In this document: one piece after another, positions 24,772 through 32,193 of the stretch
How the letters are laid out: every line of letters starts with the position of its first letter
How positions within the stretch are numbered: position 1 is the first letter of the stretch
Source: Chloroflexi bacterium UBA6077
Lineage (GTDB): Bacteria > Chloroflexota > UBA6077
Direction: 5' to 3'
Assembly (NCBI GenBank): GCA_002436065.1
Contig: DIXP01000089.1
Location: 1 to 64,000 of the forward strand
Length of the DNA: 64,000 nucleotides
Position numbers and translations under genes: made by a program
Notes under the pieces: generated by a model
Told to the model about the DNA's origin: nothing
The model's input: only the letters and a program-made list of their open reading frames with translations
Database searches by the model: none

Positions 24772-25302
24772 TCACCCCTCCGTCAGCTTGCGTACGATCT
24801 CCGACAGGGCTCCGCCCAGGAGATCGGTAACTTGCTTGGGATTCAGCGTATTGACCGGGTGCTTCAGGAGAACCATTCGCAGGTCGGGCAGCCCGAAGGC
24901 GTTGGCGCCCGCCATCGCCAGACTCAGGAAAGCGTCTGTTCCTACGAGCAGTGCCGGAATCCCGCGCTTCTCGGATTCGATGCAGTCGTGGACACTCCAC
25001 GTTGTGCACGACCCTCAATCCGCGAAGGCTGTGACCAGAAAGTCGCAGCCCTTCAACTGGTCCCACACCTCGGGTGAGGCTGGGCTCGCTGCCCCCGGCT
25101 TTCGGGTGTGGACGACCTCCCGCACTCCGTAGTGTACCTTGAGAGCAGCTCCCATCTGGCGTAGGAAGTCGGCCGAGTTGGACTTGTTGTTGCCGAGAAG
25201 TCCCGCGACCTTCCCCTCCAGTGATAGCAAGGGATCGGAGCGACGCAACTCTATCTTCGGACGCTCTCCCACCGGGCTCAGCACCTCGATAGTATTTCTC
25301 AC
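24772..25302 (-). CDS. UGSC-family selenoprotein (TGA read as selenocysteine)
   Basis: The frame runs 176 residues from GTG 25302 (AAAGGAG 8 nt upstream) to TGA 24772-24774 with one internal TGA at codon 96 (25017-25015). The context reads VTAFAD-U-GSC-TTWSVHD, the defining U-G-S-C motif of the UGSC selenoprotein family, where the position is Sec or Cys. Downstream sequence stays fully coding (RGIPALLVGTDAFLSLAMAG, then LRMVLLKHPVNTLNPKQV), which argues against a pseudogene. U-x2-C resembles a thioredoxin-like redox pair. A hairpin just after the TGA could be a bacterial SECIS. Standard annotation would split or truncate this gene. No sel genes are in the window. ATG 25341 is an upstream alternative without a ribosome site. 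Confidence 0.8.
24985..25012 (-). promoter_or_regulatory. SECIS-like hairpin after the in-frame TGA
   Basis: On the coding strand, 2 nt after the TGA, GTCGTG (25012-25007) pairs with CACGAC (24990-24985). A C-C mismatch and an inner ACA/TGT extend the stem below an 8-nt loop ACGTGGAG. Distance from TGA to loop is about 12 nt, a little short of the usual bacterial SECIS range. Confidence 0.45.
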
Positions 25303-25403
25303 CTTCTGTTCTCCTTTCTGGACCGCAAAGGAACTATCCATGAAAGCGCGGGCGCCCCAAGAGAGTCAGCCGGTCAGCCGGCCAACCCAACGCCGGCCCC
25401 ATC

Positions 25404-25840
25404 ATCCATTTGTCGTGGATCGATTTCCTCGACCTTCTGCCTCAGTTGTTCGACGAGATACTGGTGCCCGCAGCGGTGCGCGATGAGGTGCTGCGGGCAG
25501 CACCCGAAGTGCCTGGGGTTCCAGAGATTCATGCGGCTTTCCAAGCCGGCTGGCTCGCCGTTCGCGCCGTCACGAATCCAGCCAGAGCAGAGCAGAGCAA
25601 CTGAGAATTGATCTGGACCCGGGTGAAGCCGAAGCGATCACACTCGCCGAGGAGTTGGAGGCAGATCTGCTCCTGCTCGATGAGCGCCGCGCTAGAGCCC
25701 ATGCCGTCGGCCGTGGTCTACCGATCGCGGGAACCATCGGAATCCTGCGCAGGGCCCGAGAGCGCGAACTGGTCCAGGCAGTGTCACCGTTGCTCCAAGA
25801 TCTGCGGCTCCGCGGATTCCGAATAAGCGCCGAGATGGTT
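25404..25840 (+). pseudogene. PIN-domain toxin (DUF3368) relic, frameshifted
   Basis: One frame encodes FLDLLPQLFDEILVPAAVRD then EVLRAAPEVPG up to a stop at 25604. A shifted frame continues from LRIDLDPGEAEAITLAEELE through ADLLLLDERRARAHAVGRGL to SPLLQDLRLRGFRISAEMV. Together they are the DUF3368 branch of VapC-like PIN RNases, with the ELEADLLLLDE acidic motif still present. The start region with the first catalytic Asp is missing, and the frame breaks near 25600. No intact antitoxin is adjacent. Confidence 0.8.
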
Positions 25841-25991
25841 ACCACAGCTGGCGATCCTCGGAACCGCTTCGGTTGCTCCCCCCGGCCACTCCGCGGAGCC
25901 ATCCCGCACTGCCGCGATGAATTGCTCGATGCTCCGAATCACTTCCCTGCCTCCGATTGCTCGCGTGGCCATCTCTCCATGGAGCGGGGCA

Positions 25992-26543
25992 TCAGGCAGC
26001 CATTGGCTCCGACGGTAGAGCTACTCGGTAGACATACTCCTTGCCTCCAGCCTGAGGGATGCCAGGTCGTCGGACCAGCAGCCCACACGCGAGGAGCTGC
26101 TTCAGGCGGTTGTTGGCAGCCTGTACGGTGATCCCCAGGTCGGCGGCTAGCTCAGGGGTTCGGAACTCTCCCCGAGACTTGGCCACCCTGAATGTGGCTG
26201 CTACGTGTTCCGGAGCCCCAATCAGCCGGATGCCGTCGGGCCGCAGGGAGGCCACCACTAGCTTCCGCCTCTCCATGGAACTCTGGATTGGGTGGATCAC
26301 CTCATCATTGGCGTTGACGATCAGTATGGACACATCCCCCATCTCACCGCTGGCACGATCTGAGACCAGCCGGCCCACCACTTCGTCGGCGAAGGAGAAG
26401 CTGATGAGCTGCACGCCATCGAAATCCAGTATCAGCAGATCCTCGGAAGTCCTACGGAGAGCCTCGTTGATCTCATCGCGCACCTTCACGCCGCGCTCGC
26501 GCGTCGAGAAGTAGGCGCCAAATATGTGGAACACAAAGCGCAT
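25992..26543 (-). CDS. STAS-like (DUF4325) protein with winged-helix C-terminus
   Basis: This 183-residue protein has a STAS-like alpha/beta domain in residues ~1-105 (STRERGVKVRDEINEALRRT, ILDFDGVQLISFSFADEVVG, SILIVNANDEVIHPIQ) of the DUF4325 type. Residues ~110-175 are a winged helix (RTPELAADLGITVQAANNRL, LVRRPGIPQAGGKEYVYRV). The mix suggests a regulator switched by a partner kinase-like ATPase, as in anti-sigma/anti-anti-sigma systems. The upstream gene on the same strand encodes exactly such a GHKL ATPase. The ATG 26543 has GAGGAAGG upstream. Confidence 0.75.
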   Translation of the reverse strand: MRFVFHIFGAYFSTRERGVKVRDEINEALRRTSEDLLILDFDGVQLISFSFADEVVGRLVSDRASGEMGDVSILIVNANDEVIHPIQSSMERRKLVVASLRPDGIRLIGAPEHVAATFRVAKSRGEFRTPELAADLGITVQAANNRLKQLLACGLLVRRPGIPQAGGKEYVYRVALPSEPMAA

Positions 26544-26653
26544 CGCTCACGCACCTTCCTCTCAAAGGTAAGCCGGACTTCATCGCCATCAGTGAAAGCG
26601 ATGATAAACACTCTATCGCGAAAACAGCGCCGCGTCAATCTGGCTATCTGACT

Positions 26654-27496
26654 CTAGCTTCGGACGATGAGCTGGATGAGAGTGCCGGGAAAGCTGCGTT
26701 GGTGATCGGTTGCAGAAGTCTTCCGTCTTCTGCCTCTGCGGACAACCGTCCGCACCCAACCGTTTCCCGAGTGGACGTACAACTCGGCATCGGCGGTCTC
26801 CTCCAGTTGCTCCAGCACCTCGTCGAACCCGTAGCCTCGGCGGTCTCGTGTCCCGGTGACGCCTGGCTCCATAGCCCTGCGGATAGCTTCCTCATCGGTC
26901 CCGATCGACTGGTACTTGGGATTCCTGGTCAAGTGCTCACGGATGCCGATTCCGAGGTCGCCGACAGCCAAGTAACTGCCATGGCGGTAGGTCTGGGCAG
27001 TTAGGATACCGCCGCAAGGGCTGCTGCTGTGGCTGCTGACATTGCCACACAGCTCGGGGATGGCCACGGTTAGGGTGGAGTACAGGGTGCTGGTTATGGT
27101 CTTGACCACTACCATGCCCTGGAGAAACTTGGCCACGTCCTCGAACAGGTGCTCTACATCGACGTCGGTCCGGAAAAACCTCACCGGGATCAGCACGTCG
27201 GAGCGGTCGGCAGGGCATGCGGAAGAGGTGTCAAGAACGTTCACCACTTCGACCGCATCGGGGATGTGGTTGTAGAAGTCCATCCGGTTCAGGTAGTGGG
27301 CAAGGTCCGAGTCCAAGGGGGCGACGAAGCGCACGAGGGAGCTGAGATCGGTCAGATGGTGCACCAGCAAGGCGAGCTGGACCAGCCCCATTGGTTCCAC
27401 GAACTGGAGTCCGGAGGCGTCGATTACGTACTCCTCCATGGTCTCCGACGGAAGAGTGAGGATCGTCCGCCCATTGAGTCTTGAAGGAACAGCCAT
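26654..27496 (-). CDS. STAS/GHKL-ATPase fusion protein
   Basis: About 280 residues. The first ~105 residues (SETMEEYVIDASGLQFVEPM, then RFVAPLDSDLAHYLNRMDFY) look like a STAS-type fold. Residues ~130-280 are a Bergerat (HATPase_c) domain: N box AIPELCGNVSSHS, GDLGIGIREHL (G1) and GYGFDEVLEQL (G2-like). This matches anti-sigma-type serine kinases in which STAS and ATPase are joined. ATG 27496 lacks a clear ribosome site; TTG 27508 has GGAGGG upstream, so the start is uncertain. With the DUF4325-HTH gene it forms a two-gene leftward module, flanked on both sides by PIN-toxin relics. Confidence 0.72.
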   Translation of the reverse strand: MAVPSRLNGRTILTLPSETMEEYVIDASGLQFVEPMGLVQLALLVHHLTDLSSLVRFVAPLDSDLAHYLNRMDFYNHIPDAVEVVNVLDTSSACPADRSDVLIPVRFFRTDVDVEHLFEDVAKFLQGMVVVKTITSTLYSTLTVAIPELCGNVSSHSSSPCGGILTAQTYRHGSYLAVGDLGIGIREHLTRNPKYQSIGTDEEAIRRAMEPGVTGTRDRRGYGFDEVLEQLEETADAELYVHSGNGWVRTVVRRGRRRKTSATDHQRSFPGTLIQLIVRS

Positions 27497-27508
27497 GGTG
27501 ATGGTCAA

Positions 27509-28121
27509 TGCGGCCCTCCATCCTTGTTGGATGGCAGACATTGTAGTACACGAAAGGAAGCTTGGCAGGGCGCAGACGCGACACGGCTGTTCGTCGAGCG
27601 TGGAGAAGGGAGGTGACAACCATTTGAGCGCGGGTCATGGAGAATCCCACAACGGGGGCCGGGTGTACTACGACCAGTATTGGCCCAAGTAGGTGGCCAA
27701 CCCGAAAGCTTGCTGGGTCTATTGGGAAGAAGCAGCGAAGAAGAAACTGCGGCTGCACTGGTGGAGACCCGCCCGGAAGCTGGGCTGAACCAGGCAGATG
27801 TGCCGGGCGGCCAGTAGTATCCCGAGCCCAGGCGGCAAGGATCAAGAAGTGCATCTACGAGTCTTGCACTGGGCCCGAGAGCGAGAGCTGGTCCGGACAG
27901 TGTCGCCGTTGCTCCAAGATCTACGGCTCCGTGGTTTCCGAATAAGCGCCGGGCTAGTTGAAGAGATCCGACACGAAGAGACCTAGAGTAGGGCGGAGGA
28001 GAGGCACTCCCTTGTTCCCCCAACCAAGGAACTGTGACCTAGAAACCTTGGCCGACGACCGGGCGGTTTTCGGACAAGGAATTGTGTGATTTCGGCCAGT
28101 TTGTTGGTTCAGCTATGCGGT
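27509..28121. other. Decayed island segment without an intact gene
   Basis: Between the ATPase and the tRNA relic there is only the PIN C-terminal fragment (below) and a 22-codon frame (TTG near 27627 to TAG 27692) with AGGGAGG upstream that may encode a tiny peptide. Nothing else is supported. Confidence 0.5.
27870..27960 (+). pseudogene. Second DUF3368 PIN-toxin fragment (C-terminal ~30 codons)
   Basis: The frame reads WARERELVRTVSPLLQDLRL then RGFRISAGLV, nearly the same as the end of the relic at 25404-25840. The two ~85-bp stretches match at roughly 88% in the same orientation. Only the tail survives. The two copies bracket the STAS/GHKL module as a direct repeat. Confidence 0.7.
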
Positions 28122-28161
28122 GGCCTCATTAGCCCTTGGTCGTCAGTTCAAATCTGACCCC
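28122..28161 (+). pseudogene. tRNA-Met 3'-half relic (attachment-site scar)
   Basis: Thirty-six of forty bases match the 3' half of tRNA-Met (19938-19977), from anticodon stem through T arm. Two of the four differences sit in the T stem and compensate each other (GTCAG/CTGAC versus GACAG/CTGTC), so the donor was a working tRNA variant. No 5' half or acceptor stem is present. This is the expected scar of a tRNA-integrating element; xis- and int-like relics follow. Confidence 0.7.
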
Positions 28162-28341
28162 GTCACTCCCTTTTTGGGGCTAGGCTCTTGGCTTGGTCGC
28201 TTCATTTCCAGGCCAGTCGCTACCACCATACATCGCAGTCCCTCCAGCATCCAGAACCTGTCATTCCCCAGGGCAACAAGACGGCCGCCAATCGGCAACT
28301 CCGTTGTAGTTCCGTATGCAGGATCATCGATCTTTGCCGGA

Positions 28342-28599
28342 TTAGAGTACACTACCATCCGAAGCCGTCGAAGAAAGCTCGGTGTCCGGGGGGATCCCCG
28401 CCTCCGAGCGATCGCAGACTGGTCGATCTGCCTCTTGCTCGACTCGATTCAGTATGTCACGTACTGACTCCCATATCACCTGGTCCAGCCCCACTTCTCG
28501 ACGCATGGCGGATTCCAGAGCCGCCTCGAACCAATCGTGGCACAACGGGTCACCGCTCCTTAGAGACCTATAGAGCCTCATGGTTACCCTGTTCTCCAT
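28342..28599 (-). CDS. Small hypothetical protein
   Basis: This 85-residue frame from ATG 28599 has GGGGAGGAG directly upstream. The sequence (MRLYRSLRSGDPLCHDWFEA, then RREVGLDQVIWESVRDILN) is mixed helical with an acidic tail. No family is recognised. A second short frame (28358-28143) overlaps its end and may be translationally coupled (MVVYSNPAKIDDPAYGTTTE...); related sequence recurs near 28910-28970, so both may be fragments of a repeated accessory gene. Confidence 0.4.
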   Translation of the reverse strand: MENRVTMRLYRSLRSGDPLCHDWFEAALESAMRREVGLDQVIWESVRDILNRVEQEADRPVCDRSEAGIPPDTELSSTASDGSVL

Positions 28600-28986
28600 A
28601 GCTCCTCCCCGCCTCCGTTCATAACCGCTCGCGCTCAGCCACCTCCTGCCATTTGCCAGACCGGTCCCCAGCGTTCCATGCTTTCCTAGCTCTAGAGCAC
28701 GGGACGGTCGCCGGCTGGCCCCCATTCCTGGCGCACCCGTTCGGGTGGCGCCTTCCCCCAAATGGGGTCACTACCCGCGCCATCCCTCCCTCACACAATC
28801 CACTGGATCTGGTAGACGGAGGCGGAGAATTTGCCAGGCCCACCGCCTCTATTCCATCTTCGGCTGACTTCTTAGCCGTCGTCGCCTTTCATCGCAGCCT
28901 CTCCGACATCCCAGATTATGTCGCGCCCAGGGCAACAAAACGGCCGCCAATTGGCGGCCACACTGTATTCGATATCGCATGAAGTG
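28600..28986. other. Accessory spacer, no intact gene
   Basis: Nothing coding is supported. The stretch near 28927-28962 (GGGCAACAA-ACGGCCGCCAAT) repeats the sequence near 28270-28296, in the same orientation, pointing to a duplicated, decayed gene. Confidence 0.4.
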
Positions 28987-29193
28987 TCAACTGCGTTTAT
29001 ACTTATACGGGTCCTTGCTCCGCGATTCGGGGTTTGCCAGGTATTCGGCGACGGCCTCTTTTGTCGTAATCCAGTTGCGCCCGATCTTCCTGGCTTTGAG
29101 CTTACCCTTTTCCGCCAGGAGTCGGAGATGCCCGGCACTGAGTCCCGACAGGGCCGCCGCCTCGGTGAGCGAAATGAACCGCTCTTCTTCCAA
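28987..29193 (-). CDS. Excisionase-family HTH protein
   Basis: This 68-residue protein runs RFISLTEAAALSGLSAGHLR, LLAEKGKLKARKIGRNWITT and KEAVAEYLAN, the MerR/Xis-like fold of helix-turn-helix plus wing. It probably belonged to the integrative element whose tRNA scar lies at 28122 and whose integrase survives only as a relic at ~29.7 kb. It appears intact and may now act as a local repressor. Confidence 0.8.
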   Translation of the reverse strand: MEEERFISLTEAAALSGLSAGHLRLLAEKGKLKARKIGRNWITTKEAVAEYLANPESRSKDPYKYKRS

Positions 29194-29224
29194 CGGCCCT
29201 TTGGCTAATTCAAGGTTAAGGGCA

Positions 29225-29800
29225 TTATAGCGACAAGCAGCAGATTAGACGACTAGGGCAATCTTCTTGTCGAGCACCTCGGCCCGATCTGAATCGCCGT
29301 CGCTGCGGAGCTGTCTCCGTTACGCTGGTTCGCCCGAAATCGCCGAAAGCAGGCGCACGGCTAATTGAGTATAAGCTAATCGACCCGGCGGGTAGAGTTA
29401 TGATATCGGGCCGCTTGCGAGCCTCCGACACTACCACGTTCCTTCGCTTGAGGAATTCCTTCACGACAGTCGCCAATGTTCGGTTTGCCATGAAGTCCAC
29501 AGCCTCATACTCAGGTCCGAAGATCCAAAACCCGCGCTCAAAGAGTAGCTGGATATCATGCAGTTCATCGCTGGATGAATCATCGACGAGATCGGTGAGG
29601 CTCTTGATAAGTTTGAGCCTCCAGTGCAGTTCGCCAAGGACCGCATCCATCCTGGCTGCCGCATCTTGCTGCATAGATGGAGGATTGTGGCTATAGAGTT
29701 CATGGTCAGGCTGAATCTGGCTGTGGCCGAGAATGTCCATGATCATTCGGGGAGCCATCACTGTGCCAACAGCAGCGACGCACAGGCATGGCGACGGTCC
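29225..29800 (-). pseudogene. Chimeric relic: integrase C-terminus fused to an unrelated fragment
   Basis: At 29800-29760 one frame gives RHACASLLLAQ then a stop. A shifted frame continues APRMIMDILGHSQIQ, LYSHNPPSMQQDAAARMDAV, the end of a tyrosine integrase (H-x2-C/R box, LGHSQ, nucleophile-region LYSH). After MDAVLG the frame runs without break into unrelated sequence (HDIQLLFERGFWIFGPEYEA, TLATVVKEFLKRRNVV, EARKRPDIITLP). The latter resembles Shedu/DUF4263-type or GHKL-linked defence proteins only loosely. The 178-residue open frame is a junction product, not a natural gene. Confidence 0.7.
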
Positions 29801-29837
29801 ATGATTGGGCCATCCAGTGCTACAATGTGGTAGTCTG

Positions 29838-30695
29838 ATGAGCAGCTATGATTGGGGTGTCCCACCTGACTTGCAGGGAGAATACAGAGATCGAGGAAAG
29901 GAGCACGCCTTTCACATGTCGCAGTGGAACCAGTTCGACACCGCCGCATACCATGGCGTCATCGCCGAGACCATCAGCTACCCAGGGTACAACGGCGATT
30001 TCATCCACGCCTACTACGCCCGTCCAACGGGCATGGGCCCGGTCCCGGGCATCACGCTCGTGCACCACATGCCGGGCTGGGATGAGTTCTACCGCGAGAT
30101 GGCGTACCGATTCGCCAACCACGGCTACGCGGTGCTGATGCCGGACCTGTATTGCCGCCACAGCCACGGCTCGCCGGATGACGTTGCCGCCGGAGTGCGG
30201 GAGGCAGGAGGCGAGCCGGACGACCAGGTGGTGGGGGACCTGGCCGCGGCCAGCCGTTTCCTGCGCGCCCAGCCGGGCAGCAACGGCAAGGTGGGGGTGA
30301 TAGGCACCTGCTCCGGTGGCCGCCATGCGCTCCTGGCCGCCGCCCGTGAGCCAGACGAATTCGACGCGGTGGCCGATCTGTGGGGCGGTCGGGTGGTGAT
30401 GAAGCCCGAAGAGCTTACCCCGAGCATGCCGGTGGCGCCGCTGGAATACGTCAAGGATCTGCGAGCGCCGCTGCTGGGGCTGTTCGGCAATGAGGACAAG
30501 AACCCCACGCCGGAGGACGTCAACGTGCTGGAGGCCAAGCTCAAGGAGCACGGCAAACGGTACGAGTTCCACCGCTACGACGGCGCCGGCCACGGTTTCT
30601 TCTACTACCACACCCCGAACTATCGGCAGCAGCAGGCGATGGACGGCTGGAGCAAGGTGTTCACCTTCTTCGACAGGGAGCTGAGAGCCGGGTAG
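29838..30695 (+). CDS. Dienelactone hydrolase family protein
   Basis: This ~285-residue alpha/beta hydrolase has nucleophile elbow GTCSGGRHA (Cys nucleophile, as in dienelactone hydrolases), an acidic residue region LFGNEDKNPTPEDV, and the catalytic His in YDGAGHGFFYYH. An N-terminal extension (~40 residues) precedes the first strand. Such enzymes hydrolyse lactones and esters. The radical-SAM gene follows with no gap (stop 30695, GTG 30696), so the two form one unit. Confidence 0.88.
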   Translation: MSSYDWGVPPDLQGEYRDRGKEHAFHMSQWNQFDTAAYHGVIAETISYPGYNGDFIHAYYARPTGMGPVPGITLVHHMPGWDEFYREMAYRFANHGYAVLMPDLYCRHSHGSPDDVAAGVREAGGEPDDQVVGDLAAASRFLRAQPGSNGKVGVIGTCSGGRHALLAAAREPDEFDAVADLWGGRVVMKPEELTPSMPVAPLEYVKDLRAPLLGLFGNEDKNPTPEDVNVLEAKLKEHGKRYEFHRYDGAGHGFFYYHTPNYRQQQAMDGWSKVFTFFDRELRAG

Positions 30696-32048
30696 GTGGT
30701 GGGAACGGTGTCGACTCCTGGACTACCCGATCGGGCGGGAAATCGGGCGTTCGCCGGCACGACAGCCGATCAGCCTGCCGTGGCGACGAGCCCGGCGGCC
30801 GTTGGGGAGGCTGCTCCCTTCGTGGTGATGGTCAAGCCCGTGGGCCCCGCGTGCAACCTGGCGTGCGGCTATTGCTACTACCGCCAGACCTCCGAGATGT
30901 ACGAGGGTGGCCACGTCCTCCCCATGAGCGATGCCACCCTCGAGCGCTTCGTGCGGCAGTTTATCGAGGCGAGCCCGGGACCCGAGGTCCACTTCGTCTG
31001 GCACGGGGGAGAGCCCACCCTGGCGGGGTTGCCGTTCTTCCAGCGGGCGATGGCCCTCCAGCGCCGCTACCTGCCCACCGGCTGGCGCTGCTGGAACAAC
31101 CTCCAGACGAACGGCACGCTGCTGGACGACGAGTGGTGCGCCTTCCTCGCTGCCGAAGGGTTCGAGGTGGGGTTGAGCGTGGACGGTCCGGCCCTGCTGC
31201 ACGACGCGCAGCGGCCCGATCACCAGGGCCGCGGCAGCGCGGCGCGAGCGGCCGCCGGCTTGCGCCGTCTGCTGGCGCACGGGGTCGAGCCGGACCTGCT
31301 GTGCACGGTCACCGCGGCGACCGCGGCGCAACCACTGGCCGTCTACCGCGCCCTGCGGGAGATGGGCTCGACCTTCCTCCAGTTCCTGCCGATCGTTCGG
31401 CCGGCCGGCGACGGCCTGTCGGCGGAGTCGGTCGGCGCACTGGAGTATGGCAAATTCCTTTGCGCCGTCTTCGACGAGTGGATCCGGCGCGACGTCGGGC
31501 AGATCGTGGTGCAATTCTTCGCCGAGACTTATCGCGCCTGGGCGGGGCAGCAGCCGACCCTGTGTGCGCTGGCAGAGAGCTGCGGCAGTGTGCTGGTCGT
31601 GGAGCACGACGGCGCGGTGTACGCGTGCGACCACTTCGTACGCGACTCGCATCGCCTCGGCACCATCGACACGGCGCACCTCGGTGCCCTGGCAATGTCT
31701 CCCGAGCAGCTCCGCTTCGGACAGCAGAAGCGGGACAGCCTCCCCGGCCAGTGTCGGGCTTGCCCCTGGCTCTTCGCCTGCGGCGGCGGCTGTCCCAAGG
31801 ATCGCCTGGCCACGACCGACACGGGCGAGCCGGGGTTGAACGTCCTGTGCGATGGGCTGCGCGCGTTCTACGAGCACGCCGACCCGCTGCTGCGCCGGAT
31901 GGTGGAGCTGGGTCCGCACCCGTCGGCGATCAAGGAGGAGTTGCGGGCAGAGGAGCAGCAGCGCTGGCGTGGGGTGGGCCGCAACGATCCCTGTCCCTGC
32001 GGCAGCGGTCGCAAGGCCAAGCGCTGCTGCTGGCCGAGCCGCCCCTGA
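30696..32048 (+). CDS. Anaerobic sulfatase-maturase-like radical SAM/SPASM enzyme with SEC-C tail
   Basis: This ~450-residue protein has the radical-SAM cluster motif CNLACGYCYY (C-x3-C-x2-C), HGGEPTLAGL, and LQTNGTLLDDEWC. Two auxiliary-cluster regions typical of anSME follow: CGSVLVVEHDGAVYACDHF and CRACPWLFACGGGCPKDR with a later Cys. anSMEs convert an active-site Cys/Ser of sulfatases into formylglycine. The tail carries a SEC-C zinc motif (RNDPCPCGSGRKAKRCC), an unusual addition that may tether it to substrate or ribosome/SecA. No sulfatase is in the window. The first ~40 residues are a low-complexity extension. Confidence 0.88.
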   Translation: MVGTVSTPGLPDRAGNRAFAGTTADQPAVATSPAAVGEAAPFVVMVKPVGPACNLACGYCYYRQTSEMYEGGHVLPMSDATLERFVRQFIEASPGPEVHFVWHGGEPTLAGLPFFQRAMALQRRYLPTGWRCWNNLQTNGTLLDDEWCAFLAAEGFEVGLSVDGPALLHDAQRPDHQGRGSAARAAAGLRRLLAHGVEPDLLCTVTAATAAQPLAVYRALREMGSTFLQFLPIVRPAGDGLSAESVGALEYGKFLCAVFDEWIRRDVGQIVVQFFAETYRAWAGQQPTLCALAESCGSVLVVEHDGAVYACDHFVRDSHRLGTIDTAHLGALAMSPEQLRFGQQKRDSLPGQCRACPWLFACGGGCPKDRLATTDTGEPGLNVLCDGLRAFYEHADPLLRRMVELGPHPSAIKEELRAEEQQRWRGVGRNDPCPCGSGRKAKRCCWPSRP

Positions 32049-32120
32049 GACGACTGCCAGGTCCGATCGCCAATCCTCCCACCCCCAAAGCATCCACTCC
32101 ACTACCCGATGTGGCTCTAC

Positions 32121-32193
32121 CCTTCGATCACGCGGATGGGCTTGCCGTCCAGCCAGGCGAGGATGTTCTGGACCGTGTCGCCGTAGAAGGTCT
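32121..32193 (-). repeat. Copy of dehydrogenase 3' end (73 bp)
   Basis: This stretch matches 43008-43080, the last ~25 codons of the D-2-hydroxyacid dehydrogenase, at 71 of 73 positions. In the dehydrogenase frame it reads TFYGDTVQNILAWLDGKPIR then VIEG and a stop. Here it forms the 3' end of the PHP gene in another frame. Confidence 0.85.

Noticed and set aside
25590..25620. Programmed frameshift in the PIN-toxin gene
   Set aside because: No slippery heptamer is visible and the N-terminus with the first catalytic Asp is also missing, so decay explains it better.
30723..32102. 459-codon minus-strand frame opposite the radical SAM gene
   Set aside because: The plus strand encodes the full anSME motif set; the reverse frame is His/Arg/Gln-rich without any known pattern.
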